64,000 nucleotides of DNA from Helicovermis profundi. Lineage in GTDB: Bacteria; Bacillota; Clostridia; Peptostreptococcales; Acidaminobacteraceae. Both the position numbers and the translations under genes were made by a program. The notes under the pieces were generated by a model. That model was given only the letters and a program-made list of their open reading frames with translations. It searched no databases and was not told the origin of the DNA. Below, in pieces: positions 45,076 through 53,214 of the stretch (position 1 is the first letter of the stretch; every line of letters begins with the position of its first letter). The stretch is from positions 450,001-514,000 of the forward strand of contig NZ_AP028654.1 of NCBI RefSeq assembly GCF_033097505.1. The letters are read 5' to 3'.

Positions 45076-46407
45076 ATGAGAAAAATATTTATGCTACTAA
45101 TTCTATTCTCGTCTATTTTAACAGTGGGGTGTTCAAATAATTTAGAGGGAGATAGTTTGCTACTAGCGCCTAAATTACCAATTGAGGTTGAAGAAGTAAA
45201 ATCTATTTTAAGTGAGAATTTTTCAAAAGAACTAGATTTAATTAATCCAATAATAGGTGAGAGCAATAATTCAATACAATTTGTTGATCTAGACAATGAT
45301 GGAAAAGATGAAGTTCTTGTTTTTCATAAAGTAAAAGATGATAAATTTCCAGTAAGAATTGCAATTCTTACAAAAATAAGTGATACGGAATGGATTGTAA
45401 ATAATACAATTAAAGGCATTGGATATGATGTAAATAAAATTGTATATTCTGATATGGATAATGATGGTATAAAGGAAATAATTGTGGGCTGGCAAGGTGG
45501 AACAATTCTTAATAAGGGCTTGTCTATTTATTCTTACTCTAAGGGAGATATAAGTGAAACTTATGAAGATACATATACTGAATTTGATGTGAAAGATTTT
45601 ACTTCTGATGGTACAAAAGAACTTATGATAATAAAATTAAATAGAAGTGAAGGAGTATCTAAAGCGTTTTTATATGACTATAAAAATTCAGCAGTTAGTT
45701 TTATAGATGAAACATTAATGGATGGATATATTAATAATTATTATCATGTCACTTCAGGAAATGCGTATAATGGTTTGAATGGAATGTTTTTAGATGCGTC
45801 AGTAGGCGCACATTCAGCATTTACCGATCTTCTTGTCTATCAAAATGGAGAGCTTAAAAACATTTTTTATGATGAAAATTGGAGTTCTACCAATACAACA
45901 TTTAAAGCGTATCCTAGAAAAAGTAAAGATATTGATTCTGATGGAACGATAGAAATTCCAATACTTATTGCGCCGAAAGGTTATGAAAATGCGTCTATGA
46001 GTGATACTCCGTGGTTAACCGTGTGGTATAAATGGGATGGAAAAAAAGACTTGATTAGATCAAATGAGAGTTATCAAGACTTTAAACATGGATTTGAATT
46101 TGTATTTCCAAATGACTGGGATAAGCATGTTACTTTAGAATTTGCAAGAAAAAATAATTCTCTTATTAAATTCACTTTAGATGATGATGAAAAAACTCAG
46201 ATTCTTGATATTTTAATTCTTTCAAGTGAAGAATATGAATCAATGAAAGAAAAACCCGAAATAAAATTATATAAGAAAATTAAAACAACGTTTAAGAAAG
46301 TATATTTACTTAGACAATATATTTATGATAATAGCAATAAATATTATTTAGATGAAGATAGATTTAAAGAATTACTTAAAATAAATTATGAAAATAATAA
46401 AAATTAA
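45076..46407 (+). CDS. Lipoprotein with FG-GAP/VCBS-like calcium-type repeats
   Basis: A 443-residue lipoprotein (lipobox LTVGCS, Cys19). It carries four Asp-rich loops of the form D-x-D-x-D-G: DLDNDGKDEVLVF, DMDNDGIKEIIVG, DFTSDGTKELMII and DIDSDGTIEIPIL. This is the pattern of FG-GAP/VCBS beta-propeller blades that can bind calcium. The C-terminal 130 residues form a separate domain (YQDFKHGFEFVFPNDWDKHV). It directly precedes a response regulator and sensor kinase (12-base gap), so it may be an extracellular sensor partner. That role is inferred from context only. The family is not named. Confidence 0.85.
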   Translation: MRKIFMLLILFSSILTVGCSNNLEGDSLLLAPKLPIEVEEVKSILSENFSKELDLINPIIGESNNSIQFVDLDNDGKDEVLVFHKVKDDKFPVRIAILTKISDTEWIVNNTIKGIGYDVNKIVYSDMDNDGIKEIIVGWQGGTILNKGLSIYSYSKGDISETYEDTYTEFDVKDFTSDGTKELMIIKLNRSEGVSKAFLYDYKNSAVSFIDETLMDGYINNYYHVTSGNAYNGLNGMFLDASVGAHSAFTDLLVYQNGELKNIFYDENWSSTNTTFKAYPRKSKDIDSDGTIEIPILIAPKGYENASMSDTPWLTVWYKWDGKKDLIRSNESYQDFKHGFEFVFPNDWDKHVTLEFARKNNSLIKFTLDDDEKTQILDILILSSEEYESMKEKPEIKLYKKIKTTFKKVYLLRQYIYDNSNKYYLDEDRFKELLKINYENNKN

Positions 46408-46419
46408 TGGAGGCTTACT

Positions 46420-47112
46420 TTGGAAGGCAATGTGTTAGTATTAGAAGATCAAATAGAAATTAGAGAGTTTATTGTTATTAATATTAAAAGGGCAGGTTAC
46501 AATATATTCGAAGCAAAAAATGGTGAAGAAGCTCTTAAAATTGTAAATGCAAATAAAATTGATATTGCTGTTTTGGATGTTATGTTGCCAGGAATTAGTG
46601 GCTATGATGTGTGCAGGGAAATAAGAAAACATAATAAATATATGGGTATAATAATGTTAACAGCAAAATCACAGGAAAAAGACAAAATAGAAGGACTTAT
46701 AAGTGGTGCTGATGATTACATTGTTAAACCATTCAGTCCAAAAGAATTGGTGGCAAGGATAGATTCGCTTTATAGACGTGTAAAACTCTTAGAAGATGAT
46801 TCAACTGAAAAATGCGAAAGTGGAGCATTTATTATTGATTATAAAAATAGACAAATTTTTAAAGACGATATTGAACTTGATTTAACACAACTAGAATTTG
46901 CAATAGTAGCAACACTTATTAAAAATGAAGGAAGACCACTTAGTAGGGAATATATTCTAGATCATGTATGGGGTGAAAATTTTTTTGGAAGTTTCAAAAT
47001 TGTCGATGTTAACATTAGAAGATTAAGACAAAAATTAGAGAAAGATGCTTCGAACCCTGAATATATAATTACAGTTTGGGGATTTGGTTATAAGTGGCGA
47101 AAGGGAGAGTAA
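46420..47112 (+). CDS. OmpR-type response regulator
   Basis: A 230-residue DNA-binding regulator. The start is TTG at 46420, six bases after TGGAGG. The receiver domain has VLVLEDQIEIREF, the phospho-acceptor Asp53 in VLDVMLPG, and Lys in DDYIVKPFSP. The C-terminal winged helix (LTQLEFAIVATLIKNEGRPLS, VDVNIRRLRQKLE, WGFGYKW) is of OmpR/PhoB type. The sensor kinase begins immediately after the stop codon. Confidence 0.95.
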   Translation: MEGNVLVLEDQIEIREFIVINIKRAGYNIFEAKNGEEALKIVNANKIDIAVLDVMLPGISGYDVCREIRKHNKYMGIIMLTAKSQEKDKIEGLISGADDYIVKPFSPKELVARIDSLYRRVKLLEDDSTEKCESGAFIIDYKNRQIFKDDIELDLTQLEFAIVATLIKNEGRPLSREYILDHVWGENFFGSFKIVDVNIRRLRQKLEKDASNPEYIITVWGFGYKWRKGE

Positions 47113-48519
47113 ATGACGGGTATAAAGAGAAGATGGGTAAAAACTTACGTTATTACTATAATCCTAATTGCAATAATTTTAGGACTTGCTTTCCTTTTCA
47201 CTATAAAGAATTTTTATTATAATTCTGCTCACCAAAGTTTATTAAGTAAAGCTACTATTTCTTCTGAATTTTACAATAAATATTTGCTTCGTGATAATTA
47301 TTCCTTCGATGAATTATCTAAACTTATAATAAACGATTTCAAGGATTACAATATAATGGAACTTCAACTTATTAATAATAATGCGAAACTTTCTTATAGT
47401 TCAACTGGATTTAACACTGCTCTTATTATTAAAAGTGGAGATGTATTATCGGCACTTCAAGGTAAAAAAGGATATACGGTTGGTAAAAGTAAATTAACAA
47501 ATGAAAAAATAATGGCTGTATCAGTTCCGCTTATAAACTCTGAAGAAAATATTATTGGTGTATTAAGACTTATTTCGAGTACTTCAAAAATAGACACAAT
47601 TATAAATTTGTACACCTTTTATGCTATAGGCGTTTTAGCTATTATAATACTCATATTAATGATTCTAAGTATTACTTTTAGTCAATCTATTCTTAAACCG
47701 ATTCAAGAAATAATAAACGTTGCTGAAAAAATGTCAGAAGGAAAGTTAAGTAATAGAATTGAAAAAAGTTATAATGACGAACTTGGAGTACTTGCTGAGA
47801 CAATTAATCATATGGCAGATGAGATTCAAAAAAGTGAGGTACTAAAAAATGATTTCATTTCTTCTGTTTCACATGAGATAAGGACTCCCTTAACCGCTAT
47901 AGCTGGATGGGGAGAAACTATTATAACTGGAGATATAAATAATAGAGAAGAAGTTGAAAAAGGACTTTCTATAATAGTTAGAGAAACAAATAGGCTTTCA
48001 AATATGGTTGAAGAGCTTCTTGATTTTTCAAGAATGGAAAGCGGTAGACTATCACTATATTTAGAAAAAACTATGCTTGAAAATGAAGTAGATGAAGTTG
48101 TTGAAATATATTGTCATAAAGCTGAACTTAAAAATGTAAAAATAGTTAAAGACTATAGGTTAGAAGGTATCGAGATTGAAGCGGATAGAAATAGATTAAA
48201 GCAAGTTTTTATAAATATAATAGATAACGCAGTAAAATTTACGGATAATGGTGGTCAAATAAATATTTGTGTAAAAAAAATAAAAAATGATGCTTTTGTT
48301 ATTGTTAAAGATAACGGAATTGGAATAAAAAAAGATGAAATCGAACTTATAACAAAAAAATTCTATAAAGGTAATACTAATAATGCTGGCAGTGGACTTG
48401 GACTGTCAATTACAAATGAAATTATTAATTTGCATGGTGGATTTTTAAAAATTGATAGTGAATATGGGAAAGGAACGGAGATAACAATCCGCTTTGAATG
48501 TTTACCGTTAATAGAATAA
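47113..48519 (+). CDS. Sensor histidine kinase, HAMP-containing
   Basis: A 468-residue membrane kinase. Two helices (about 13-35 and 163-190) flank an extracellular sensing domain. A HAMP linker follows (QSILKPIQEIINVAEKMSEG). The phospho-accepting His254 lies in SVSHEIRTPLTAIAG. The ATPase part has IIDNAVKFTDNGG (N box), VKDNGIGIKK (G1) and GSGLGLSI (G2). It pairs with the preceding OmpR-type regulator and shares an operon with the FG-GAP-like lipoprotein. The first insertion sequence's target duplication starts inside its last codons. Confidence 0.95.
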   Translation: MTGIKRRWVKTYVITIILIAIILGLAFLFTIKNFYYNSAHQSLLSKATISSEFYNKYLLRDNYSFDELSKLIINDFKDYNIMELQLINNNAKLSYSSTGFNTALIIKSGDVLSALQGKKGYTVGKSKLTNEKIMAVSVPLINSEENIIGVLRLISSTSKIDTIINLYTFYAIGVLAIIILILMILSITFSQSILKPIQEIINVAEKMSEGKLSNRIEKSYNDELGVLAETINHMADEIQKSEVLKNDFISSVSHEIRTPLTAIAGWGETIITGDINNREEVEKGLSIIVRETNRLSNMVEELLDFSRMESGRLSLYLEKTMLENEVDEVVEIYCHKAELKNVKIVKDYRLEGIEIEADRNRLKQVFINIIDNAVKFTDNGGQINICVKKIKNDAFVIVKDNGIGIKKDEIELITKKFYKGNTNNAGSGLGLSITNEIINLHGGFLKIDSEYGKGTEITIRFECLPLIE

Positions 48520-48567
48520 CAACCCTTGAAATCTTAATAATAATAATATATTATGATAATGTAATAT
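48499..48567. repeat. Left 69-bp target duplication of the IS pair
   Basis: The 69 bases from TGTTTACCGTTAATAG to GATAATGTAATAT recur at 52605-52673, flanking the IS block. They include the end of the histidine kinase gene and a promoter-like sequence. Long and variable target duplications are a known habit of the IS1634 family. Confidence 0.9.
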
Positions 48568-50513
48568 CTCGTCTTTGACAGTTGTAGAGCAGAAAAACCG
48601 TGATATCTATTGCAAACAGTAGTTTATCACGGTTTCTTAATGTAGTAAAAAGTGCGTACCTTTTTTTACTTTTTCGTTTGTTTTAATATTTTTTTCATTT
48701 TAGCATTACTAATTATTTGGGTATCCGTTCTAAATCCAAATTTATCATGTAATTCATCTGTTATATCAGTTCGTGTGTATGTCGGAATATATCCTTCGCC
48801 TTTTAACTCCATAAAGTTATGATTTTTTAACGTTTCTATTAATTCTTTTGTAGTGTATTTTTCATCAAGCTTCTTTTCTAAAAGCCTATATATCAGTAAA
48901 GAAAGAAAACATGTTGTAAAATGAGCTTTTATTCTATCATCTCTACTTAAATATACTGGTCTTGCTTTAAACTCAGTTTTTAGAATTCTAAATGATTCTT
49001 CTATTTCCCATCTTCTTTTATTTACTTTAATAATTGTTTCAGCATTATCATCAAGATTTGTACATACTCCGTAGAATCCATCATATTTTTCTTCATCAGA
49101 AATAGTGTCTCTATTTATTGTAAGTACCTGTTTTTCAGCGATTTCACCTTCATTAGTGCAGTGAATAGAATCTATAAATCTCTTTGGATCATTCTGTTTC
49201 TTTTTATTGATACTAGAAGGTTTTTTAACAAGTTTTTCTGCACGTTGTATTTGAGTGCTTCGAATGTACTCTTGATAAGCTCTATATTTTGGTGAATATG
49301 TTACTATTAATTTTTGTGGTAATTCATTTTCATTTATCCAACGTTCTTTGTAATAAATAGCTTTATTGTTTGAAGAATGATCTATATTTTCTAAATTAAT
49401 ATTTTTTGTCTCATTTGATAAATGCCATCCATTTGGGGCAAGAGCCCAATCTTTAAGATGTTTTTTAAGCTTTTTTAATGATTGTGTAACAATAAAAGCT
49501 CTATCGTTTTTATTATTAAATATTCTATTGGTATTAGATGCTAATCCTGCATCTGTACATACAACAAATTTAGATAAATCAAAATCAGATAATATGCGCT
49601 TTTCTAGTGGTTTTAAACTTGGCTGTTCATTTTTATTTCCATCAAATATAGAAAATGCAAGTGGTATGCCATCCCCATCCATAAATAATCCCATTTGTAC
49701 AATTGGATTAGGGCGATGTTCTTTGGAAAGTCCATATTGTTTTAACCCATCGGCTTTTTCAGTTTCAAAGAAATAATTTGTACAATCGTAATAAAGCACT
49801 TTTGTATTTCTTTTAGATAATTTTAAACTATTTTTATAAACAGTTGATTCAATAAAATCAGATTCTTTAGAAATTATTTCTAAAGCTCTATAAATATGCT
49901 GTAATTCAAAATTAGGCTGTTCAATAAAGTCATTAGAGGCTTTAAAAGAAGAAAGCTTAGAAGACGGATTAAGCATTCTAGTATAAATGAGTCTAGAAAG
50001 AATACTGTTTAAATCAAAAGAAAATTTATATTTATCAGAAATTTGCTTTGAAATTTTATGAAGGCCTAAATCATAATAAATATCTTGTAAAAAAAGATAT
50101 CCACCATTGAAATGAACCTTAGAATCCATTGGTATTTGTTTAGTTTCAGAAAATTTAGCAATAATCTCAACTTTATTTTCTTTTTCTTTTTTATTAAGTT
50201 CACTTATATATTTTTTTGCCCATTCATAAGGATCTTGTCCATTTAATTTTTCACGTAATTGTGCTTCAGTACCAAGTTTTTCTACAATTTTAGTTGTTCG
50301 TTTATTTTTAATAGTAATATCTTTAATAACGTAAAGTGAAGTAGCATTTTTTGATTTAGAAGTTGAAAGTCTCATAAGCATAATACCTCCTGTTCCTTAC
50401 ATTATACCACAATACGACAAACTACGCAATAGTAAAACGGAAAATTTGACAAAAAAATAAGCCTATAATTGGCTTTGAGGTAGAATTTTGTTTATGCAAC
50501 TGTCAAACTTCCG
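48568..50513 (-). mobile_element. IS1634-type insertion sequence, copy 1 (1946 bp)
   Basis: Ends were set from the flanking duplications. The left end is CTCGTCTTTGACAGTTG and the right end reads GCAACTGTCAAACTTCCG; the shared inverted core is TTTGACAGTTG. One transposase gene is encoded on the minus strand. A hairpin AACCGTGATA...TATCACGGTT near the left end can stop the transposase transcript. Copy 2 (50560-52505) has the same length and appears identical. Confidence 0.88.
48666..50381 (-). CDS. IS1634-family (IS4-like) transposase, copy 1
   Basis: A 571-residue DDE transposase. The likely catalytic acids are the Asp in VLYYDCTNYFFE, the Asp in FVVCTDAGLAS, and the Glu in the IS4-type C-terminal segment RRWEIEESFRILKTEF (R-x-x-IE-E-x-F). 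The N-terminal part has the conserved EAQLREKLNGQDPYEWAK-type region of this family. GGAGG lies just before the ATG on the reverse strand. It is intact and probably functional. The protein is identical to that of copy 2. Confidence 0.95.
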   Translation of the reverse strand: MLMRLSTSKSKNATSLYVIKDITIKNKRTTKIVEKLGTEAQLREKLNGQDPYEWAKKYISELNKKEKENKVEIIAKFSETKQIPMDSKVHFNGGYLFLQDIYYDLGLHKISKQISDKYKFSFDLNSILSRLIYTRMLNPSSKLSSFKASNDFIEQPNFELQHIYRALEIISKESDFIESTVYKNSLKLSKRNTKVLYYDCTNYFFETEKADGLKQYGLSKEHRPNPIVQMGLFMDGDGIPLAFSIFDGNKNEQPSLKPLEKRILSDFDLSKFVVCTDAGLASNTNRIFNNKNDRAFIVTQSLKKLKKHLKDWALAPNGWHLSNETKNINLENIDHSSNNKAIYYKERWINENELPQKLIVTYSPKYRAYQEYIRSTQIQRAEKLVKKPSSINKKKQNDPKRFIDSIHCTNEGEIAEKQVLTINRDTISDEEKYDGFYGVCTNLDDNAETIIKVNKRRWEIEESFRILKTEFKARPVYLSRDDRIKAHFTTCFLSLLIYRLLEKKLDEKYTTKELIETLKNHNFMELKGEGYIPTYTRTDITDELHDKFGFRTDTQIISNAKMKKILKQTKK

Positions 50514-50559
50514 TGTTTACCGTTAATAGAATAACAACCCTTGAAATCTTAATAATAAT
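50514..50559. repeat. 46-bp direct repeat between the two IS copies
   Basis: TGTTTACCGTTAATAG through CTTAATAATAAT equals the first 46 bases of the 69-bp duplications at 48499 and 52605. The second insertion seems to have duplicated 46 bases of the first insertion's right-hand target repeat. Confidence 0.9.
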
Positions 50560-52505
50560 CTCGTCTTTGACAGTTGTAGAGCAGAAAAACCGTGATATCT
50601 ATTGCAAACAGTAGTTTATCACGGTTTCTTAATGTAGTAAAAAGTGCGTACCTTTTTTTACTTTTTCGTTTGTTTTAATATTTTTTTCATTTTAGCATTA
50701 CTAATTATTTGGGTATCCGTTCTAAATCCAAATTTATCATGTAATTCATCTGTTATATCAGTTCGTGTGTATGTCGGAATATATCCTTCGCCTTTTAACT
50801 CCATAAAGTTATGATTTTTTAACGTTTCTATTAATTCTTTTGTAGTGTATTTTTCATCAAGCTTCTTTTCTAAAAGCCTATATATCAGTAAAGAAAGAAA
50901 ACATGTTGTAAAATGAGCTTTTATTCTATCATCTCTACTTAAATATACTGGTCTTGCTTTAAACTCAGTTTTTAGAATTCTAAATGATTCTTCTATTTCC
51001 CATCTTCTTTTATTTACTTTAATAATTGTTTCAGCATTATCATCAAGATTTGTACATACTCCGTAGAATCCATCATATTTTTCTTCATCAGAAATAGTGT
51101 CTCTATTTATTGTAAGTACCTGTTTTTCAGCGATTTCACCTTCATTAGTGCAGTGAATAGAATCTATAAATCTCTTTGGATCATTCTGTTTCTTTTTATT
51201 GATACTAGAAGGTTTTTTAACAAGTTTTTCTGCACGTTGTATTTGAGTGCTTCGAATGTACTCTTGATAAGCTCTATATTTTGGTGAATATGTTACTATT
51301 AATTTTTGTGGTAATTCATTTTCATTTATCCAACGTTCTTTGTAATAAATAGCTTTATTGTTTGAAGAATGATCTATATTTTCTAAATTAATATTTTTTG
51401 TCTCATTTGATAAATGCCATCCATTTGGGGCAAGAGCCCAATCTTTAAGATGTTTTTTAAGCTTTTTTAATGATTGTGTAACAATAAAAGCTCTATCGTT
51501 TTTATTATTAAATATTCTATTGGTATTAGATGCTAATCCTGCATCTGTACATACAACAAATTTAGATAAATCAAAATCAGATAATATGCGCTTTTCTAGT
51601 GGTTTTAAACTTGGCTGTTCATTTTTATTTCCATCAAATATAGAAAATGCAAGTGGTATGCCATCCCCATCCATAAATAATCCCATTTGTACAATTGGAT
51701 TAGGGCGATGTTCTTTGGAAAGTCCATATTGTTTTAACCCATCGGCTTTTTCAGTTTCAAAGAAATAATTTGTACAATCGTAATAAAGCACTTTTGTATT
51801 TCTTTTAGATAATTTTAAACTATTTTTATAAACAGTTGATTCAATAAAATCAGATTCTTTAGAAATTATTTCTAAAGCTCTATAAATATGCTGTAATTCA
51901 AAATTAGGCTGTTCAATAAAGTCATTAGAGGCTTTAAAAGAAGAAAGCTTAGAAGACGGATTAAGCATTCTAGTATAAATGAGTCTAGAAAGAATACTGT
52001 TTAAATCAAAAGAAAATTTATATTTATCAGAAATTTGCTTTGAAATTTTATGAAGGCCTAAATCATAATAAATATCTTGTAAAAAAAGATATCCACCATT
52101 GAAATGAACCTTAGAATCCATTGGTATTTGTTTAGTTTCAGAAAATTTAGCAATAATCTCAACTTTATTTTCTTTTTCTTTTTTATTAAGTTCACTTATA
52201 TATTTTTTTGCCCATTCATAAGGATCTTGTCCATTTAATTTTTCACGTAATTGTGCTTCAGTACCAAGTTTTTCTACAATTTTAGTTGTTCGTTTATTTT
52301 TAATAGTAATATCTTTAATAACGTAAAGTGAAGTAGCATTTTTTGATTTAGAAGTTGAAAGTCTCATAAGCATAATACCTCCTGTTCCTTACATTATACC
52401 ACAATACGACAAACTACGCAATAGTAAAACGGAAAATTTGACAAAAAAATAAGCCTATAATTGGCTTTGAGGTAGAATTTTGTTTATGCAACTGTCAAAC
52501 TTCCG
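50560..52505 (-). mobile_element. IS1634-type insertion sequence, copy 2 (1946 bp)
   Basis: Same length, orientation and ends as copy 1, in direct tandem. Its right end is followed by an extra 99-bp duplication of its own terminal sequence (52506-52604) before the outer target repeat. Confidence 0.88.
50658..52373 (-). CDS. IS1634-family (IS4-like) transposase, copy 2
   Basis: A 571-residue transposase identical in sequence to copy 1 (48666-50381), with the same DDE residues and ribosome site. Identity of two neighbouring copies points to a very recent second insertion or duplication. Confidence 0.95.
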   Translation of the reverse strand: MLMRLSTSKSKNATSLYVIKDITIKNKRTTKIVEKLGTEAQLREKLNGQDPYEWAKKYISELNKKEKENKVEIIAKFSETKQIPMDSKVHFNGGYLFLQDIYYDLGLHKISKQISDKYKFSFDLNSILSRLIYTRMLNPSSKLSSFKASNDFIEQPNFELQHIYRALEIISKESDFIESTVYKNSLKLSKRNTKVLYYDCTNYFFETEKADGLKQYGLSKEHRPNPIVQMGLFMDGDGIPLAFSIFDGNKNEQPSLKPLEKRILSDFDLSKFVVCTDAGLASNTNRIFNNKNDRAFIVTQSLKKLKKHLKDWALAPNGWHLSNETKNINLENIDHSSNNKAIYYKERWINENELPQKLIVTYSPKYRAYQEYIRSTQIQRAEKLVKKPSSINKKKQNDPKRFIDSIHCTNEGEIAEKQVLTINRDTISDEEKYDGFYGVCTNLDDNAETIIKVNKRRWEIEESFRILKTEFKARPVYLSRDDRIKAHFTTCFLSLLIYRLLEKKLDEKYTTKELIETLKNHNFMELKGEGYIPTYTRTDITDELHDKFGFRTDTQIISNAKMKKILKQTKK

Positions 52506-52604
52506 CGACAAACTACGCAATAGTAAAACGGAAAATTTGACAAAAAAATAAGCCTATAATTGGCTTTGAGGTAGAATTTTGTTTATGCAACTGTCAAACT
52601 TCCG
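52506..52604. repeat. 99-bp tandem duplication of the IS right end
   Basis: 52506-52604 repeats 52407-52505, beginning CGACAAACTACGC and ending ACTGTCAAACTTCCG. It is a remnant of a third right end or a slip duplication. It provides an extra inverted-repeat end beside the outer target repeat. Confidence 0.88.
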
Positions 52605-52673
52605 TGTTTACCGTTAATAGAATAACAACCCTTGAAATCTTAATAATAATAATATATTATGATAATGTAATAT
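52605..52673. repeat. Right 69-bp target duplication of the IS pair
   Basis: Identical to 48499-48567. It carries the likely promoter of the glycine-riboswitch leader (52632-52660), which is therefore kept intact next to the gcv operon. Confidence 0.9.
52632..52660 (+). promoter_or_regulatory. Likely promoter of the gcv operon leader
   Basis: TTGAAA (52632-52637), a 17-base spacer and TATTAT (52655-52660) lie about 50 bases before the glycine riboswitch. The same sequence also sits left of the IS pair within the duplicated target. Confidence 0.5.
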
Positions 52674-52709
52674 AAAATAAAAATATTTTGAATCCAAATG
52701 ATTATTTTG

Positions 52710-52865
52710 TGAGATATCTTTAAATAGATAGCCGAAGATGCAATGAGTGTTTTGCCAAAAACATTTAGAACCTTTCAGGCAAATGGAACATAATATGATG
52801 GATCTCTGAAGAGTCATTTAATTGGCGCCGAAGGAGTAAATCTCTCAGGCAAAGAAAACAGAGAA
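52710..52865 (+). ncRNA. Tandem glycine riboswitch
   Basis: Two glycine-aptamer cores follow each other. The first has GATAGCCGAAGATGCAA and CCTTTCAGGCAAATGGAACA. The second has GGCGCCGAAGGAGTAAATC and CTCTCAGGCAAAGAAAACAG, the consensus core. Short pairing arms TCTCTG and CAGAGA close the second aptamer. It stands upstream of gcvT. In known cases glycine binding turns the glycine-cleavage operon on. Confidence 0.93.
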
Positions 52866-52893
52866 GGTTAGGCTAAAGCTGACCTTCTTTTTT
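52861..52893 (+). terminator. Expression-platform terminator of the glycine riboswitch
   Basis: AGAAGGTTAG and CTGACCTTCT pair around a short loop and are followed by TTTTTT. The left arm overlaps the last closing arm of the second aptamer, so ligand binding can compete with it. Confidence 0.8.
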
Positions 52894-53037
52894 GTTTTTG
52901 TTAAATAGGTAACATTGTAAAGTGAGAAACAATTTCTACGAATTTACTATTTTATTAGTATAAAATTAATTAATGGGTATATAAACTAAAGTGACTTAAA
53001 TATTAAAAGTAAAACCGTCAATTTGGCGGTATTATTG

Positions 53038-53176
53038 ATAAATGAATTTCTTGGATTCAGAGAGAGTTTTTACTGCCACTGAATCTTAGAAAACATAATC
53101 CAGGGCCTTTTTAGAGTTCTTTATCCACCACTTTTTTAAGAAGTGGGGGTATTAGAACTCTAAGGCATCGGATAAA
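53038..53176 (-). repeat. 139-bp structured dispersed element, copy Y (inverted)
   Basis: The reverse complement matches 11881-12019 at 130 of 139 positions. It keeps both hairpins. In this copy the outer arms of the first hairpin (TTAGAGTTC with GAACTCTAA) pair perfectly, while the second hairpin has a few mismatches. It lies in the leader between the glycine-riboswitch terminator and gcvT, so it becomes part of the gcv mRNA. Confidence 0.85.
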
Positions 53177-53214
53177 GTTTTTTAGAAACAAACAATTGAC
53201 GAGGGGGTTACAAA

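Noticed and set aside
49528-49776. Plus-strand frames within both IS copies (also 51520-51768)
   Set aside because: They are antisense shadows of the transposase gene, without ribosome sites.
48666-52373. Possibility that the two identical IS copies are only an assembly error
   Set aside because: The middle direct repeat (46 bp) and the extra 99-bp end differ from the outer junctions, which a simple assembly duplication would not produce. Long reads remain advisable.
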